From NCBI GenBank assembly GCA_009843725.1, contig VYCX01000316.1, positions 1 to 5,829 on the forward strand: a stretch of 5,829 bases of DNA, in the 5' to 3' direction. Each line of letters opens with the position of its first letter. Positions within the stretch are counted from its first letter, which is position 1. A program made the translations under genes and the position numbers. The notes beneath the pieces were generated by a model that worked only from the letters and a program-made list of their open reading frames with translations, searched no databases and was not told where the DNA came from. Below, one piece after another: positions 1-5,338 of the stretch. The DNA comes from Boseongicola sp. SB0675_bin_26. GTDB lineage: Bacteria > Pseudomonadota > Alphaproteobacteria > Rhodobacterales > Rhodobacteraceae.

Positions 1-740
1 CCGGACGACAGGAAGACCGTTGCGTAGAGAAGCGATGACCGAAAGTTGAACGTGCTGTCGATGATCAGCGCTCCAAGTCCCGAGTTTGCGCCGACCCACT
101 CGCCGACGATGGCTCCGATGACGCAGGTCGTCGCGGCGATCTTTAGCGCCGAGAACAGGAACGGCAGCGAGGAAGGCAGGCGGATCTTCCAGAAGACTTC
201 GGATTTTGATGCCGAGAGGATCCGCGCCAGTTCCAGCGTCTCCGGGCTGACCGCCTGCAGGCCGCGCACCATGTTCACCAGCGTCGGGAAGAAGCAGATC
301 AGCGCGGCGATCACGACTTTCGCCGTAAGTCCGGCGCCAAAGATCAGCACGAGGATCGGCGCGATGGCGAGAATCGGAATCGTGTTGACGAAGACGGCGA
401 TCGGAAAGAACGCCCGTTCGACGGTTCGGCTATGCACAAATGCGACCGCAATCAGGATTGCGGCCATGTTGCCGAAGAGGAACCCCATTATGCTCTCGTA
501 GAACGTGGGCCAGAAGTTCCTCATCAAGAGAGGCCACTGCTCGACCAATGTCCGGCCCACGTCACTGGGGGCCGGGGCAATGTAGGTCGGCACTTGGAAC
601 ATGCGCACTCCCGCTTCCCAGATCAGGAAGATGCCGATCGCGGCGCCAGCCGGGATGGCATGTCCCAGCAGGTGCCGGAACTTCCCGTTGCCCGCACGCG
701 GCTCAGGAGCCGGCGAGTCGCTGCCGTCCGCGCCAGACAT
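1..740 (-). CDS. ABC transporter permease, NitT/TauT (SsuC/ThiX-like) family, 3' end cut off by the window
   Basis: This is an inner-membrane permease subunit of an importer for a small organic or oxyanion substrate. The minus frame from ATG at 740 stays open for 246 codons to the window edge, so perhaps 10-40 C-terminal residues are missing relative to the usual 250-280. After a polar N-terminal tail of about 28 residues there are hydrophobic segments near residues 30-48, 83-103, 112-137, 140-157 and 196-215. The cytoplasmic coupling (EAA) loop lies at about 168-193, with LELARILSASKSEVFWKIRLP-type spacing ending in the conserved RLPSSLP. The NTIPILAIAPILVL stretch (119-132) is typical of the family. 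The start is supported by GGAGG seven bases upstream and by a one-base overlap (TGATG) with the ATPase stop, implying coupled translation. The fold is secure; the substrate (pyrimidine, sulfonate, nitrate or other) cannot be read from this subunit. Confidence 0.93.
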   Translation of the reverse strand, partial: MSGADGSDSPAPEPRAGNGKFRHLLGHAIPAGAAIGIFLIWEAGVRMFQVPTYIAPAPSDVGRTLVEQWPLLMRNFWPTFYESIMGFLFGNMAAILIAVAFVHSRTVERAFFPIAVFVNTIPILAIAPILVLIFGAGLTAKVVIAALICFFPTLVNMVRGLQAVSPETLELARILSASKSEVFWKIRLPSSLPFLFSALKIAATTCVIGAIVGEWVGANSGLGALIIDSTFNFRSSLLYATVFLSS

Positions 741-1534
741 CAGTCCGCCTCCAGCAGTCGGCGCAAGTAGGCCGTGTACTTGGTGAATTCCTGGGTGTCG
801 CGGACCTTGATTGCCCTGGGCGAGGGGATGTCGATGTCAACGATTTCCCTTAACCGGCCGGGGTTCGCCCCCAGCATCATGACTTTCTGCCCAAGGAAGA
901 CGGCTTCCGGAATGGAATGGGTGACGAACAGGATCGTCACGCCGGTTTCCGCCCAGATCTGAAGAAGCTGCAGGTTCAGGTGATCGCGCGTCATCTCGTC
1001 TAACGCGCCGAATGGCTCGTCCATCAGCAGCAGCTTGGGCTGGCAGACAAGCGCACGTGCGATCGCCACGCGCTGTCGCATGCCGCCGGAAAGTTCACGG
1101 GGCAGTGCATCCTCACGGCCTCGCAGGCCCACGAGCGCCAGAAGTTCCCTGGGTGACCGGTCGCTGACGGGAATCTTGATGTTTCGCCGGCGACCGATCT
1201 CCAGGGGCAATTCGACGTTTTTCAGAGCCGTTCGCCACGGGAGGAGAGTCGCGTCCTGAAAGACGAAGGCGAACTCGCGCGCCAGGCGCGCCTCTTCCGT
1301 CGACTTTCCCAAAACGGAGACCTCGCCCGACGCAGCCGGGACGAGGTCGGAAACAAGGCGCAGCATTGTCGACTTTCCGCAGCCCGAGGGGCCGAGAATT
1401 GTCCAGAAAGCGCCTTGTTCCAGTTCAAGGCTGATGTCCTGCAGGGCGGTGAAGCTGCCGAAACGCACCACCGCATTGCGCAGGACCGCCGCGTAATCGC
1501 GCGCAGCACCCGCAGGATCGGCAACACCCACCAA
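740..1534 (-). CDS. ABC transporter ATP-binding protein, NitT/TauT (SsuB/ThiZ-like) family
   Basis: This cytoplasmic ATPase powers the importer with the permease encoded just downstream. All nucleotide-binding motifs are intact in the 264-residue protein: Walker A GPSGCGKS (48-55), Q-loop Gln93 in VFQDATLLPWRT, signature LSGGMRQR (148-155), Walker B LLLMDEP (168-174), D-loop GALDE (176-180) and the switch His206 in FVTHSIPEA. The TLLPWRT segment and the DEPFGALDEMTR string are characteristic of the nitrate/sulfonate/taurine class. The length is normal. The most upstream start is TTG at 1534, directly followed by GTG at 1531; neither has a clear Shine-Dalgarno sequence. The gene begins two bases after the binding-protein stop, so it probably relied on translation of the upstream gene. 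That gene is now truncated, so expression may be reduced. The exact start is uncertain by a few codons. Confidence 0.95.
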   Translation of the reverse strand: MVGVADPAGAARDYAAVLRNAVVRFGSFTALQDISLELEQGAFWTILGPSGCGKSTMLRLVSDLVPAASGEVSVLGKSTEEARLAREFAFVFQDATLLPWRTALKNVELPLEIGRRRNIKIPVSDRSPRELLALVGLRGREDALPRELSGGMRQRVAIARALVCQPKLLLMDEPFGALDEMTRDHLNLQLLQIWAETGVTILFVTHSIPEAVFLGQKVMMLGANPGRLREIVDIDIPSPRAIKVRDTQEFTKYTAYLRRLLEAD

Positions 1535-1536
1535 GG

Positions 1537-1956
1537 CTACCCGAGCTTCGGCCGCGCGTCCGCGGTGGCTTCAAGGATGTCCAGCGTCATGACGTCCTCA
1601 AGTGCAGGCGCTCCGCTGGCAAACTGTCCCAGCTGGTTGTAGATGTCGATCTGGGCCTGCCAGTTCTCTCGGGTCATGGTGCCCCAACCGTTCGCTGCCG
1701 TTCGGTCATTGAAGGAATAGCCGATCACGAGGTCAACGGCCCTGAGTTCTGAATCGCGGTCAAGATTGGGGTACCGCTCGACCAGGTAGTCAACGGCACC
1801 TTCCGGATTGTCGTGAGCCCAGCCCCATCCGCGCGCGATCGCCCGAATGGTCGCCTCGACCACGTCACGGTTTTCCGCGAGCACCGAGTCCGTCGTGTAG
1901 TACGGGTTTGCGTAGAGTTGAATCCCGGTGTAGAGCAAATAGTCACGAACAGTGGC
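1537..1956 (-). pseudogene. Truncated NMT1/ThiY-like periplasmic substrate-binding protein (C-terminal part only)
   Basis: The frame encodes the C-terminal 130-140 residues of an NMT1/THI5-like ABC binding protein, whose full length is normally about 310-340. Recognisable family features are GIQLYANPYYTTDSVL, then a helix with VVEATIRAIARGWGWA and NPEGAVDYLVERYP, then ELRAVDLVIGY and a C-terminal region with ANGWGTMTRENWQAQIDIY. These match the part where ThiY/SsuA-like proteins close the second lobe. Reading upstream, the frame meets TAG at 1957-1959. No signal peptide or N-terminal lobe is encoded beyond it, and the DNA there becomes AT-rich. The only available starts (for example TTG at 1938) would give a fragment lacking half of the ligand cleft and any export signal. 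It lies two bases upstream of the ATPase, in the usual operon order. Deletion or insertion of mobile DNA is the simplest explanation; an assembly chimera is the alternative. Confidence 0.85.
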
Positions 1957-1974
1957 CTATAGATATACTACACC
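1927..1974. repeat. 7-bp inverted repeat flanking the break in the binding-protein gene
   Basis: GGTGTAG at 1927-1933 and CTACACC at 1968-1974 are perfect inverted copies separated by 34 bases. The left copy lies inside the surviving binding-protein frame and the right copy lies beyond its premature stop, so the pair brackets the point where similarity to the family ends. It could be a recombination scar, short terminal repeats, or chance. Confidence 0.4.
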
Positions 1975-2060
1975 AAGAAATTTCTCTCTCGCTTACGCTC
2001 TTAATTACAACATGTTAGGAGATGTATCAAGAGAAATCGCGTTTGTGTTGGGAACATTCA

Positions 2061-2090
2061 TTGACCGAAGGAGTCGCCGCCAGTGACAAT
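2061..2090 (+). promoter_or_regulatory. Candidate sigma70-type promoter for the three-gene small-protein operon
   Basis: TTGACC (2061-2066, five of six to the -35 consensus) and GACAAT (2085-2090, four of six to the -10 consensus) are 18 bases apart. Transcription would begin near 2097, leaving a leader of about 160 bases before the first start codon. This is the best match upstream of the operon, but it is motif-based only. Confidence 0.4.
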
Positions 2091-2099
2091 GGAGTGCGC

Positions 2100-2113
2100 G
2101 GAACATATGTCCC
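2100..2113. promoter_or_regulatory. Imperfect palindrome, possible autoregulatory operator
   Basis: GGAACATATGTCCC is a 14-base palindrome with a single mismatched pair and a perfect ACATATGT core. It sits immediately downstream of the predicted transcription start. Ribbon-helix-helix proteins, which the downstream genes resemble, often bind such sites to repress their own operon. The role is inferred from position. Confidence 0.35.
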
Positions 2114-2119
2114 GGATAT

Positions 2120-2136
2120 AAGGGAGTCGTGCCCTT
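2120..2136. repeat. AAGGG/CCCTT hairpin in the leader, weakly oriT-like
   Basis: AAGGG (2120-2124) and CCCTT (2132-2136) form a 5-bp stem with a 7-base loop. The wording TATAAGGG...GTGCCCTTG recalls nic regions of RSF1010/Ti-type transfer origins, which contain TAAGTGCGCCCT-like cores, but the match is partial and interrupted. It may instead be an mRNA hairpin. Confidence 0.25.
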
Positions 2137-2137
2137 G

Positions 2138-2159
2138 TGGCATGTGAATGGCATATGAA
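2138..2159 (+). repeat. 11-bp tandem direct repeat
   Basis: TGGCATGTGAA (2138-2148) is followed at once by TGGCATATGAA (2149-2159), with one mismatch. An 11-base period is about one helical turn, so proteins bound to the copies would lie on the same DNA face. CATATG also occurs in the palindrome at 2104-2109, suggesting a shared CATRTG recognition word. This is typical of sites for plasmid accessory or regulatory proteins, but no binding can be shown from sequence. Confidence 0.5.
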
Positions 2160-2259
2160 GCAGAGGCGAAACAAGGGGGACGAGGGCCGCCTTGAAGCGG
2201 CGCTCCGCCCGTGTATGATCGCGATGGACACCCCGATGCCCGAACCAGGAGTGCCGGCA

Positions 2260-2595
2260 ATGACCCGAACGCCCCGAGAGAGGACCCGGCAACGCTGCGT
2301 CATGATCACCGACAGCGAATGGGAGATGATCACCAGCCTGGCCGGGCGCGCCGGAATGTCGAACTCCCGCTTCCTCGTCGAGCGTGCGCTCGAATCCCGT
2401 GAACCCGCGCCTGAGGTCGGGGCGCCTTCGGGGTTCCCGCCGGAGGTCCGGCGGCGCATGGCGCTGGGGCTTCTCGTCCTCGCCCGGGTCGAGGAAAGGC
2501 GGGTGGCTGACGCCGGGGCGAAGGCGTTCTGGGACGGCCTGGTCGCCGAGGAGAGCGTCTGGCTCGACGCGGAACTTTCGCTGGAGAATGCGTGA
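2260..2595 (+). CDS. Small ribbon-helix-helix/MobC-like protein A, first of three tandem paralogues
   Basis: The 111-residue protein has a basic N-terminus (TPRERTRQR), a short predicted strand (CVMIT, 13-17), and helices containing Glu20-Trp21, Ile24, Ala28, Gly32, Phe38, Arg42 and Leu44. That strand-helix-helix layout is what ribbon-helix-helix DNA-binding domains show. A second helical segment starts at about 59 (FPPEVRRRMALGLLVLARVEER), placed like the corresponding motif in the two downstream proteins. The ATG at 2260 is chosen because AGGAG lies eight bases upstream; the frame is open from 2137 but lacks a comparable site. Third codon positions are strongly G/C. Its TGA overlaps the next gene's GTG by four bases. 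The likely role is a plasmid relaxosome accessory protein or operon repressor. I do not recognise the exact family, and an antitoxin-type regulator is an alternative. Confidence 0.75.
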   Translation: MTRTPRERTRQRCVMITDSEWEMITSLAGRAGMSNSRFLVERALESREPAPEVGAPSGFPPEVRRRMALGLLVLARVEERRVADAGAKAFWDGLVAEESVWLDAELSLENA

Positions 2596-3215
2596 CCGGG
2601 GCGGGACGAATCCGGCGGCAGCGCTGCGTGACCTGCAGGCCCTCCGAGTGGCGGGCGATCGGGGCGAAGGCCCGGGCTGAGGGCATGGACGTCTCCGCGT
2701 TCATCCTGTCCCGGGTGCTTGACGGCGAGGCTCCGGACGGCCCGCCGCATCCGGAGGCCGGATACCCGATGGCGCTCACCGGCGCCGAGCAGCGACGCCT
2801 GTTCGATCACGTGGAGCAGCTCGTCACCAACCGCCACCGCTTCCTGGGGGAGCGGTTTCTCTGGGACACGGGAACGACGCTGCGCCAGGCCGTGAGGTTC
2901 CTGGTGCTGGCCTCCTGCGCGGACGGGCCGCAGGAGACCGGAACCGGGGAGGAAGGCCGGAGCGGGGATGCGCCCGACAACCGCCCGAAGCCGGCGGCGA
3001 TGGATCGCGAAGAGGGCGACGGTGCGGATTCCGGATCCCCGCCGGACACCGGGACGGCGGCAACGCCGGGCCCCGCTCCGTTGCCTGACCCGTTTCCTTC
3101 CCGGGCGGACCTGTTCGACGGTCTCGACGCCGGCCCGCCTTCGGGCGACGGCTCGCCTCCGCGAGACCTTCTCGACGATGTCGCCGACGAACTGAACCGG
3201 GACGGCGGCCCGTGA
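2592..3215 (+). CDS. Ribbon-helix-helix/MobC-like protein B with a long acidic, proline-rich tail
   Basis: This 207-residue protein begins at GTG 2592, which overlaps the preceding TGA (GTGA) and has GGAG five bases upstream. Residues 6-43 repeat the plan of its neighbours: basic RIRRQR, strand CVTC, then Glu19-Trp20, Ile23, Ala27, Gly31, Phe37, Arg41, Leu43. A second shared motif is ALTGAEQRRLFDHVEQL (61-77), followed by a helical stretch around QAVRFLVLA (99-107). From about 111 to the end the sequence is low in hydrophobics and rich in Pro, Gly, Asp and Glu, so it is probably disordered, with a short amphipathic finish (RDLLDDVADEL). Such a tail could tether a partner, for example a relaxase, or screen the basic DNA-binding head. 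No catalytic motif is visible. Coding on this strand is supported by almost uniformly G/C third positions. The function is inferred. Confidence 0.72.
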   Translation: MTGAGRIRRQRCVTCRPSEWRAIGAKARAEGMDVSAFILSRVLDGEAPDGPPHPEAGYPMALTGAEQRRLFDHVEQLVTNRHRFLGERFLWDTGTTLRQAVRFLVLASCADGPQETGTGEEGRSGDAPDNRPKPAAMDREEGDGADSGSPPDTGTAATPGPAPLPDPFPSRADLFDGLDAGPPSGDGSPPRDLLDDVADELNRDGGP

Positions 3216-3646
3216 CGCGGCGGCGCAAGGAACGGGCGGCCAGCAACTCGATGTCCTGCACCGATGACGAATGGGCAAGGATCCGGGCCGCCGCCGCTGC
3301 GGCTGGCGAGGGGATAGGCCGCCACGTCGTTCGGCGGTGCCTGACCGAAGATCCCTCTCCGAACGCGAAACCGCGAGCGTCGCAGGCGCTGTCCCCGCAG
3401 GAGCAGCGCGAGATGCACGAGGCGGTCCTTCGCCTTGATGCGGATTCCGCCGAGCACGGAAACGACGACAGCTCGTGCCTCGGGTCCGCCGTCCGGATCC
3501 TGTGCGAGGACCGGATCGTCGCCATGGAGAGGGAAGGACGGTCGGAGGAGCTTCAAGCCCTCCTGCGGGACGTCTTCGGCGACGCGGGGCCGGCGGTGGC
3601 GGCCGAATGCCTGGCTTCGCCTGACGATGACGCCGATGCCGGATGA
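3212..3646 (+). CDS. Ribbon-helix-helix/MobC-like protein C, third tandem paralogue
   Basis: The 144-residue protein starts at GTG 3212, overlapping the previous stop by four bases (GTGA), with only a weak GGGA-type ribosome site. It therefore probably depends on coupled translation. After the basic MTRRRKER come SMSCTDDEW with Glu20-Trp21, then Ile24, Ala28, Gly32, Arg42 and Leu44, the same spacing as in proteins A and B. The aromatic/hydrophobic position between the helices is changed (GIGRHVVRR), so DNA contact or dimer packing may differ. The second shared motif is ALSPQEQREMHEAVLRL (59-75). It continues with helices around GSAVRILCEDRIVAMER and EELQALLRDVFG and an acidic end (DDDADAG). 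Of the three it is the most diverged in the head domain. The assignment as a DNA-binding relaxosome-like or regulatory protein rests on paralogy within this operon. Confidence 0.7.
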   Translation: MTRRRKERAASNSMSCTDDEWARIRAAAAAAGEGIGRHVVRRCLTEDPSPNAKPRASQALSPQEQREMHEAVLRLDADSAEHGNDDSSCLGSAVRILCEDRIVAMEREGRSEELQALLRDVFGDAGPAVAAECLASPDDDADAG

Positions 3647-3682
3647 TCGCTCGTTCGCCAAGGCTTGATCGAGGGCGTCTTG

Positions 3683-3973
3683 ATGGACGGCGCGGATCGC
3701 ACGATCATCCTCATTCGGGCCTTCGGTTACGCCCGCAGGCCCCTTCGGTCGTCCTCCCGGCGCCAAGGCATGCGGCGGAACCGTCCGGATATGTCGAGGC
3801 GCCAGGCACGGCTTCAAGTCGGATGCCTTCGGGCAAGGTGCGGGAAGGACGAAGGCTGGGCGGCCAACCAAGCTCCGGAAGGTCGAGTTGCGGCTCCGCA
3901 AGGAACGTTGCGGGAGCGGTGGTACTTCCGGTGTTGCCGCCACACGCTCAACAATGATGGCGTCATCGATTGA
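3683..3973 (+). CDS. Doubtful hypothetical protein downstream of the three-gene cassette
   Basis: This 96-codon frame begins at ATG 3683 with GAGGG seven bases upstream, 36 bases after protein C and in the same reading frame. Its beginning (DRTIILIRAFGYARRP) and end (LRERWYFRCCRHTLNND) use G/C-ending codons like real genes here. The middle (about 3786-3905) does not. There another frame (phase of 3846) reads RTKAGRPTKLRKVELRL, resembling the basic start of MobC-like proteins. The frame switching suggests either a decayed gene with indels or no gene at all. I do not recognise a family. It stands where a relaxase would be expected in a mobilisation operon, but it shows no relaxase motif and is far too short. 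Confidence 0.25.
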   Translation: MDGADRTIILIRAFGYARRPLRSSSRRQGMRRNRPDMSRRQARLQVGCLRARCGKDEGWAANQAPEGRVAAPQGTLRERWYFRCCRHTLNNDGVID

Positions 3974-4392
3974 CCGATTTCGAGGCTGCACGCTGCTTCC
4001 TCACCTGCTGTCTACGCTTCACGACGCGCGTTGCCGCACGCCATGCAAGACGCGCTTCGCCTTTGCCGGGCGGACGAACCCGCTGGATCGCGACGAAAGG
4101 CTTCAGTTCATGGCATTCTCCTTTCCAGAGCTTGGCCAAGTGCAAATGAGCGTTCGGCCGTGAAGTGATTGCTTTCCGTGACGCCAGTTCGGCCTCCTTC
4201 CAGATTTCCGACGACGCCTGGAACTGTTTCGTGGACCGCGCCGCATGGTGCGCACCGGTGCTGAATGGTAAATCGGCCTGTTCCCCTTTTTTTTCGCGAC
4301 GGCGCCTCCGTGACCGGGCGGCAATTGCAGCGACAGATGGCGTCCAAATCGCGGGTTGCCTGCACCCGCATTGCTGTGACAGTAGGGGCGGC
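3974..4392. other. Gene-poor stretch between the mobile block and the glycosyltransferase
   Basis: No convincing gene is present. The plus frame of the glycosyltransferase is open from 4165, but nothing before 4393 resembles the family. On the minus strand there is an unusually good ribosome-binding site (AAAGGAG, 4124-4118) six bases before an ATG (4111) that is followed by AAC and a stop. Shifting frame by one after that point would give a very basic reading of about 49 residues (KPFVAIQRVRPPGKGEARL and onward to 3963), which could be a frameshifted small gene. Other marks are overlapping palindromes GGTGCGCACC (4247-4256) and GCACCGGTGC (4252-4261), and a run of eight T at 4287-4294 without an adjacent GC stem, so not a standard terminator. 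Confidence 0.5.
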
Positions 4393-5214
4393 GTGCCTAT
4401 TTCGATTGTCATTCCGACGAAGGATCGGCCTTTCGGCCTTGTGCGCGCCGTCGCTTCTGCGGAGGCTGCCTTGCCGGTTGGTGGGGAGATCATCGTCGTG
4501 GACGATGGCAGCGCCAATGCTGCGGACGAAGTGCTGCGTAGCGTCGAGGCACCGGAAACTTTTACTCGTGTCGTTACGAACCCTGGTCCGAATTTCGGGC
4601 CGTCCGCTGCAAGAAACCACGGTGTGGCATTGGCCAGGCACCCGGTGGTCCTTTTCCTTGATGACGATGACGAGGTATTGCCGGATTATCCGAAGCGCAT
4701 CCTGGAAGTGGCGAATGCTCAACCGGATGTCGCTTACGGGACAGTGAAGCGCATTCGCCGCAAGCCGGGTCGAAAGGAGCGGGTGATTTTGCCTCGCGGG
4801 TTTGACCGACAACTTCCGCATGGGCGGATCGGCGGTGACAGTCCCTTTCTGCGCCGACTTGTCGGAACGAACGGCATGTGGGTCGCGCGCAAAGCGTTTC
4901 TCGATGTCGGCGGTCTGGACGAGGACATTTTCGTACATGAGGACATTGAGCTTTGCATTCGTTTTGCGAAGGCCGGCATGCCGATGTGGCTTGACGCGCA
5001 GGTGGGGTATGTTGTCCATGCTCGCGCGGCTGATGGCGACTCTGGCCGAATATCGGTGACCACTTCCAACAGACGGCGTTTGGCTTCGTTTCGAAAGATC
5101 GTCCGAACGCACGGCGACCTGTTGTCGACAGAGGAGCCGAGGATGCTGCGGAAGTATCAGCGGCGCATCTGCTGGGGCAGCTTGAAGGAAAGAGTTCAGG
5201 CGCTGTTGACGTGA
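4393..5214 (+). CDS. Glycosyltransferase family 2 protein
   Basis: This GT-A fold enzyme transfers a sugar from a nucleotide donor during surface polysaccharide or lipopolysaccharide assembly; donor and acceptor are not predictable. From the GTG at 4393 the 273-residue protein opens with the family's first strand PISIVIPTKDRP (2-13). Nucleotide-binding VVDDGS follows (35-40), then GPSAARNHGVALA (69-81), the metal-binding DXD region as FLDDDDEVLPDY (88-99), and the acceptor-side GGLDEDIFVHEDIEL (173-187) holding the probable catalytic Asp184 of the ED motif. The C-terminal 70 residues are basic. No transmembrane segment is seen, so the enzyme is probably cytoplasmic or peripheral. GTG 4393 is preferred because the domain starts at residue 2 and AGGGG lies four bases upstream, although the frame extends back to 4165. 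It is convergent with the GalU gene. Confidence 0.9.
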   Translation: MPISIVIPTKDRPFGLVRAVASAEAALPVGGEIIVVDDGSANAADEVLRSVEAPETFTRVVTNPGPNFGPSAARNHGVALARHPVVLFLDDDDEVLPDYPKRILEVANAQPDVAYGTVKRIRRKPGRKERVILPRGFDRQLPHGRIGGDSPFLRRLVGTNGMWVARKAFLDVGGLDEDIFVHEDIELCIRFAKAGMPMWLDAQVGYVVHARAADGDSGRISVTTSNRRRLASFRKIVRTHGDLLSTEEPRMLRKYQRRICWGSLKERVQALLT

Positions 5215-5274
5215 GTCCAGCGTATCGACACTTGAGTCAAAGGATTTCGCTACACTCGAGGCCGAGGTGGGGTT

Positions 5275-5296
5275 GAGGCCCTGAGTGCCCGGCCTC
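5275..5296. terminator. Possible weak bidirectional terminator between convergent genes
   Basis: GAGGCC (5275-5280) and GGCCTC (5291-5296) form a GC-rich 6-bp stem with a 10-base loop. The site lies between the stops of the glycosyltransferase (5214) and the galU fragment (5339). A competing pairing, TTGAGG (5273-5278) with CCTCAA (5311-5316), is also possible. There is no T tract on either side, so intrinsic termination is uncertain. Confidence 0.3.
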
Positions 5297-5338
5297 TGGA
5301 CATCACTTGCCCTCAAGGCCGAGTTGGTGCCTCGCGCT

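Larger units (their letters stand above)
1957..2259. other. AT-rich intergenic and leader region between the broken ABC operon and the small-protein operon
   Basis: No gene is supported here. The left half (1957-2060) is clearly richer in A/T than the rest of the window. It contains two perfect palindromes, AGAAATTTCT (1976-1985) and AACATGTT (2009-2016). The right half carries the candidate promoter, palindrome, hairpin and tandem repeat listed separately, followed by a GC-rich leader with a GCCGC-6-GCGGC stem (2186-2201). The plus frame open from 2137 is continuous with the first small gene, but the strong ribosome-binding site lies at 2247-2251, so I treat this stretch as untranslated. Confidence 0.6.

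Noticed and set aside
46..501. Plus-strand open frames over the transporter genes
   Set aside because: They are antisense to a clear permease with membrane segments and the EAA loop.
2058..3278. Minus-strand open frame of 406 codons opposite the small-protein genes
   Set aside because: It is antisense to frames with strong G/C third positions, ribosome sites and coupled starts, and its translation is Arg/Ser/Pro-rich with no domain pattern.
3717..3742. GGGCCT/AGGCCC inverted repeat as an operon terminator
   Set aside because: It has a 6-bp stem with a 14-base loop and no T tract, and it lies inside a possible short reading frame.
3643..3957. Plus-strand 104-codon frame starting with an ATGA overlap on protein C
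   Set aside because: The overlap is attractive, but the codons show no G/C third-position bias and the product (MIARSPRLDRGRLDGR...) has no recognisable features.
2807..3991. Minus-strand open frame of 394 codons
   Set aside because: It is the mirror of proteins B and C. A stretch near 3645-3740 looks protein-like, but its codons lack the G/C-ending bias of the real genes here.
4165..4392. N-terminal extension of the glycosyltransferase
   Set aside because: The domain begins at the strand encoded from 4396, a ribosome site precedes GTG 4393, and the upstream residues are Cys-rich and unlike the family.
3963..4517. Minus-strand open frame of 184 codons
   Set aside because: Its first part is antisense to the glycosyltransferase start. 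Only the last 50 codons look distinctive, and these are reported as a separate lead.
4108..5316. Minus-strand open frame of 402 codons opposite the glycosyltransferase
   Set aside because: The plus strand carries an unmistakable GT2 domain over the same interval; the minus frame is its shadow.
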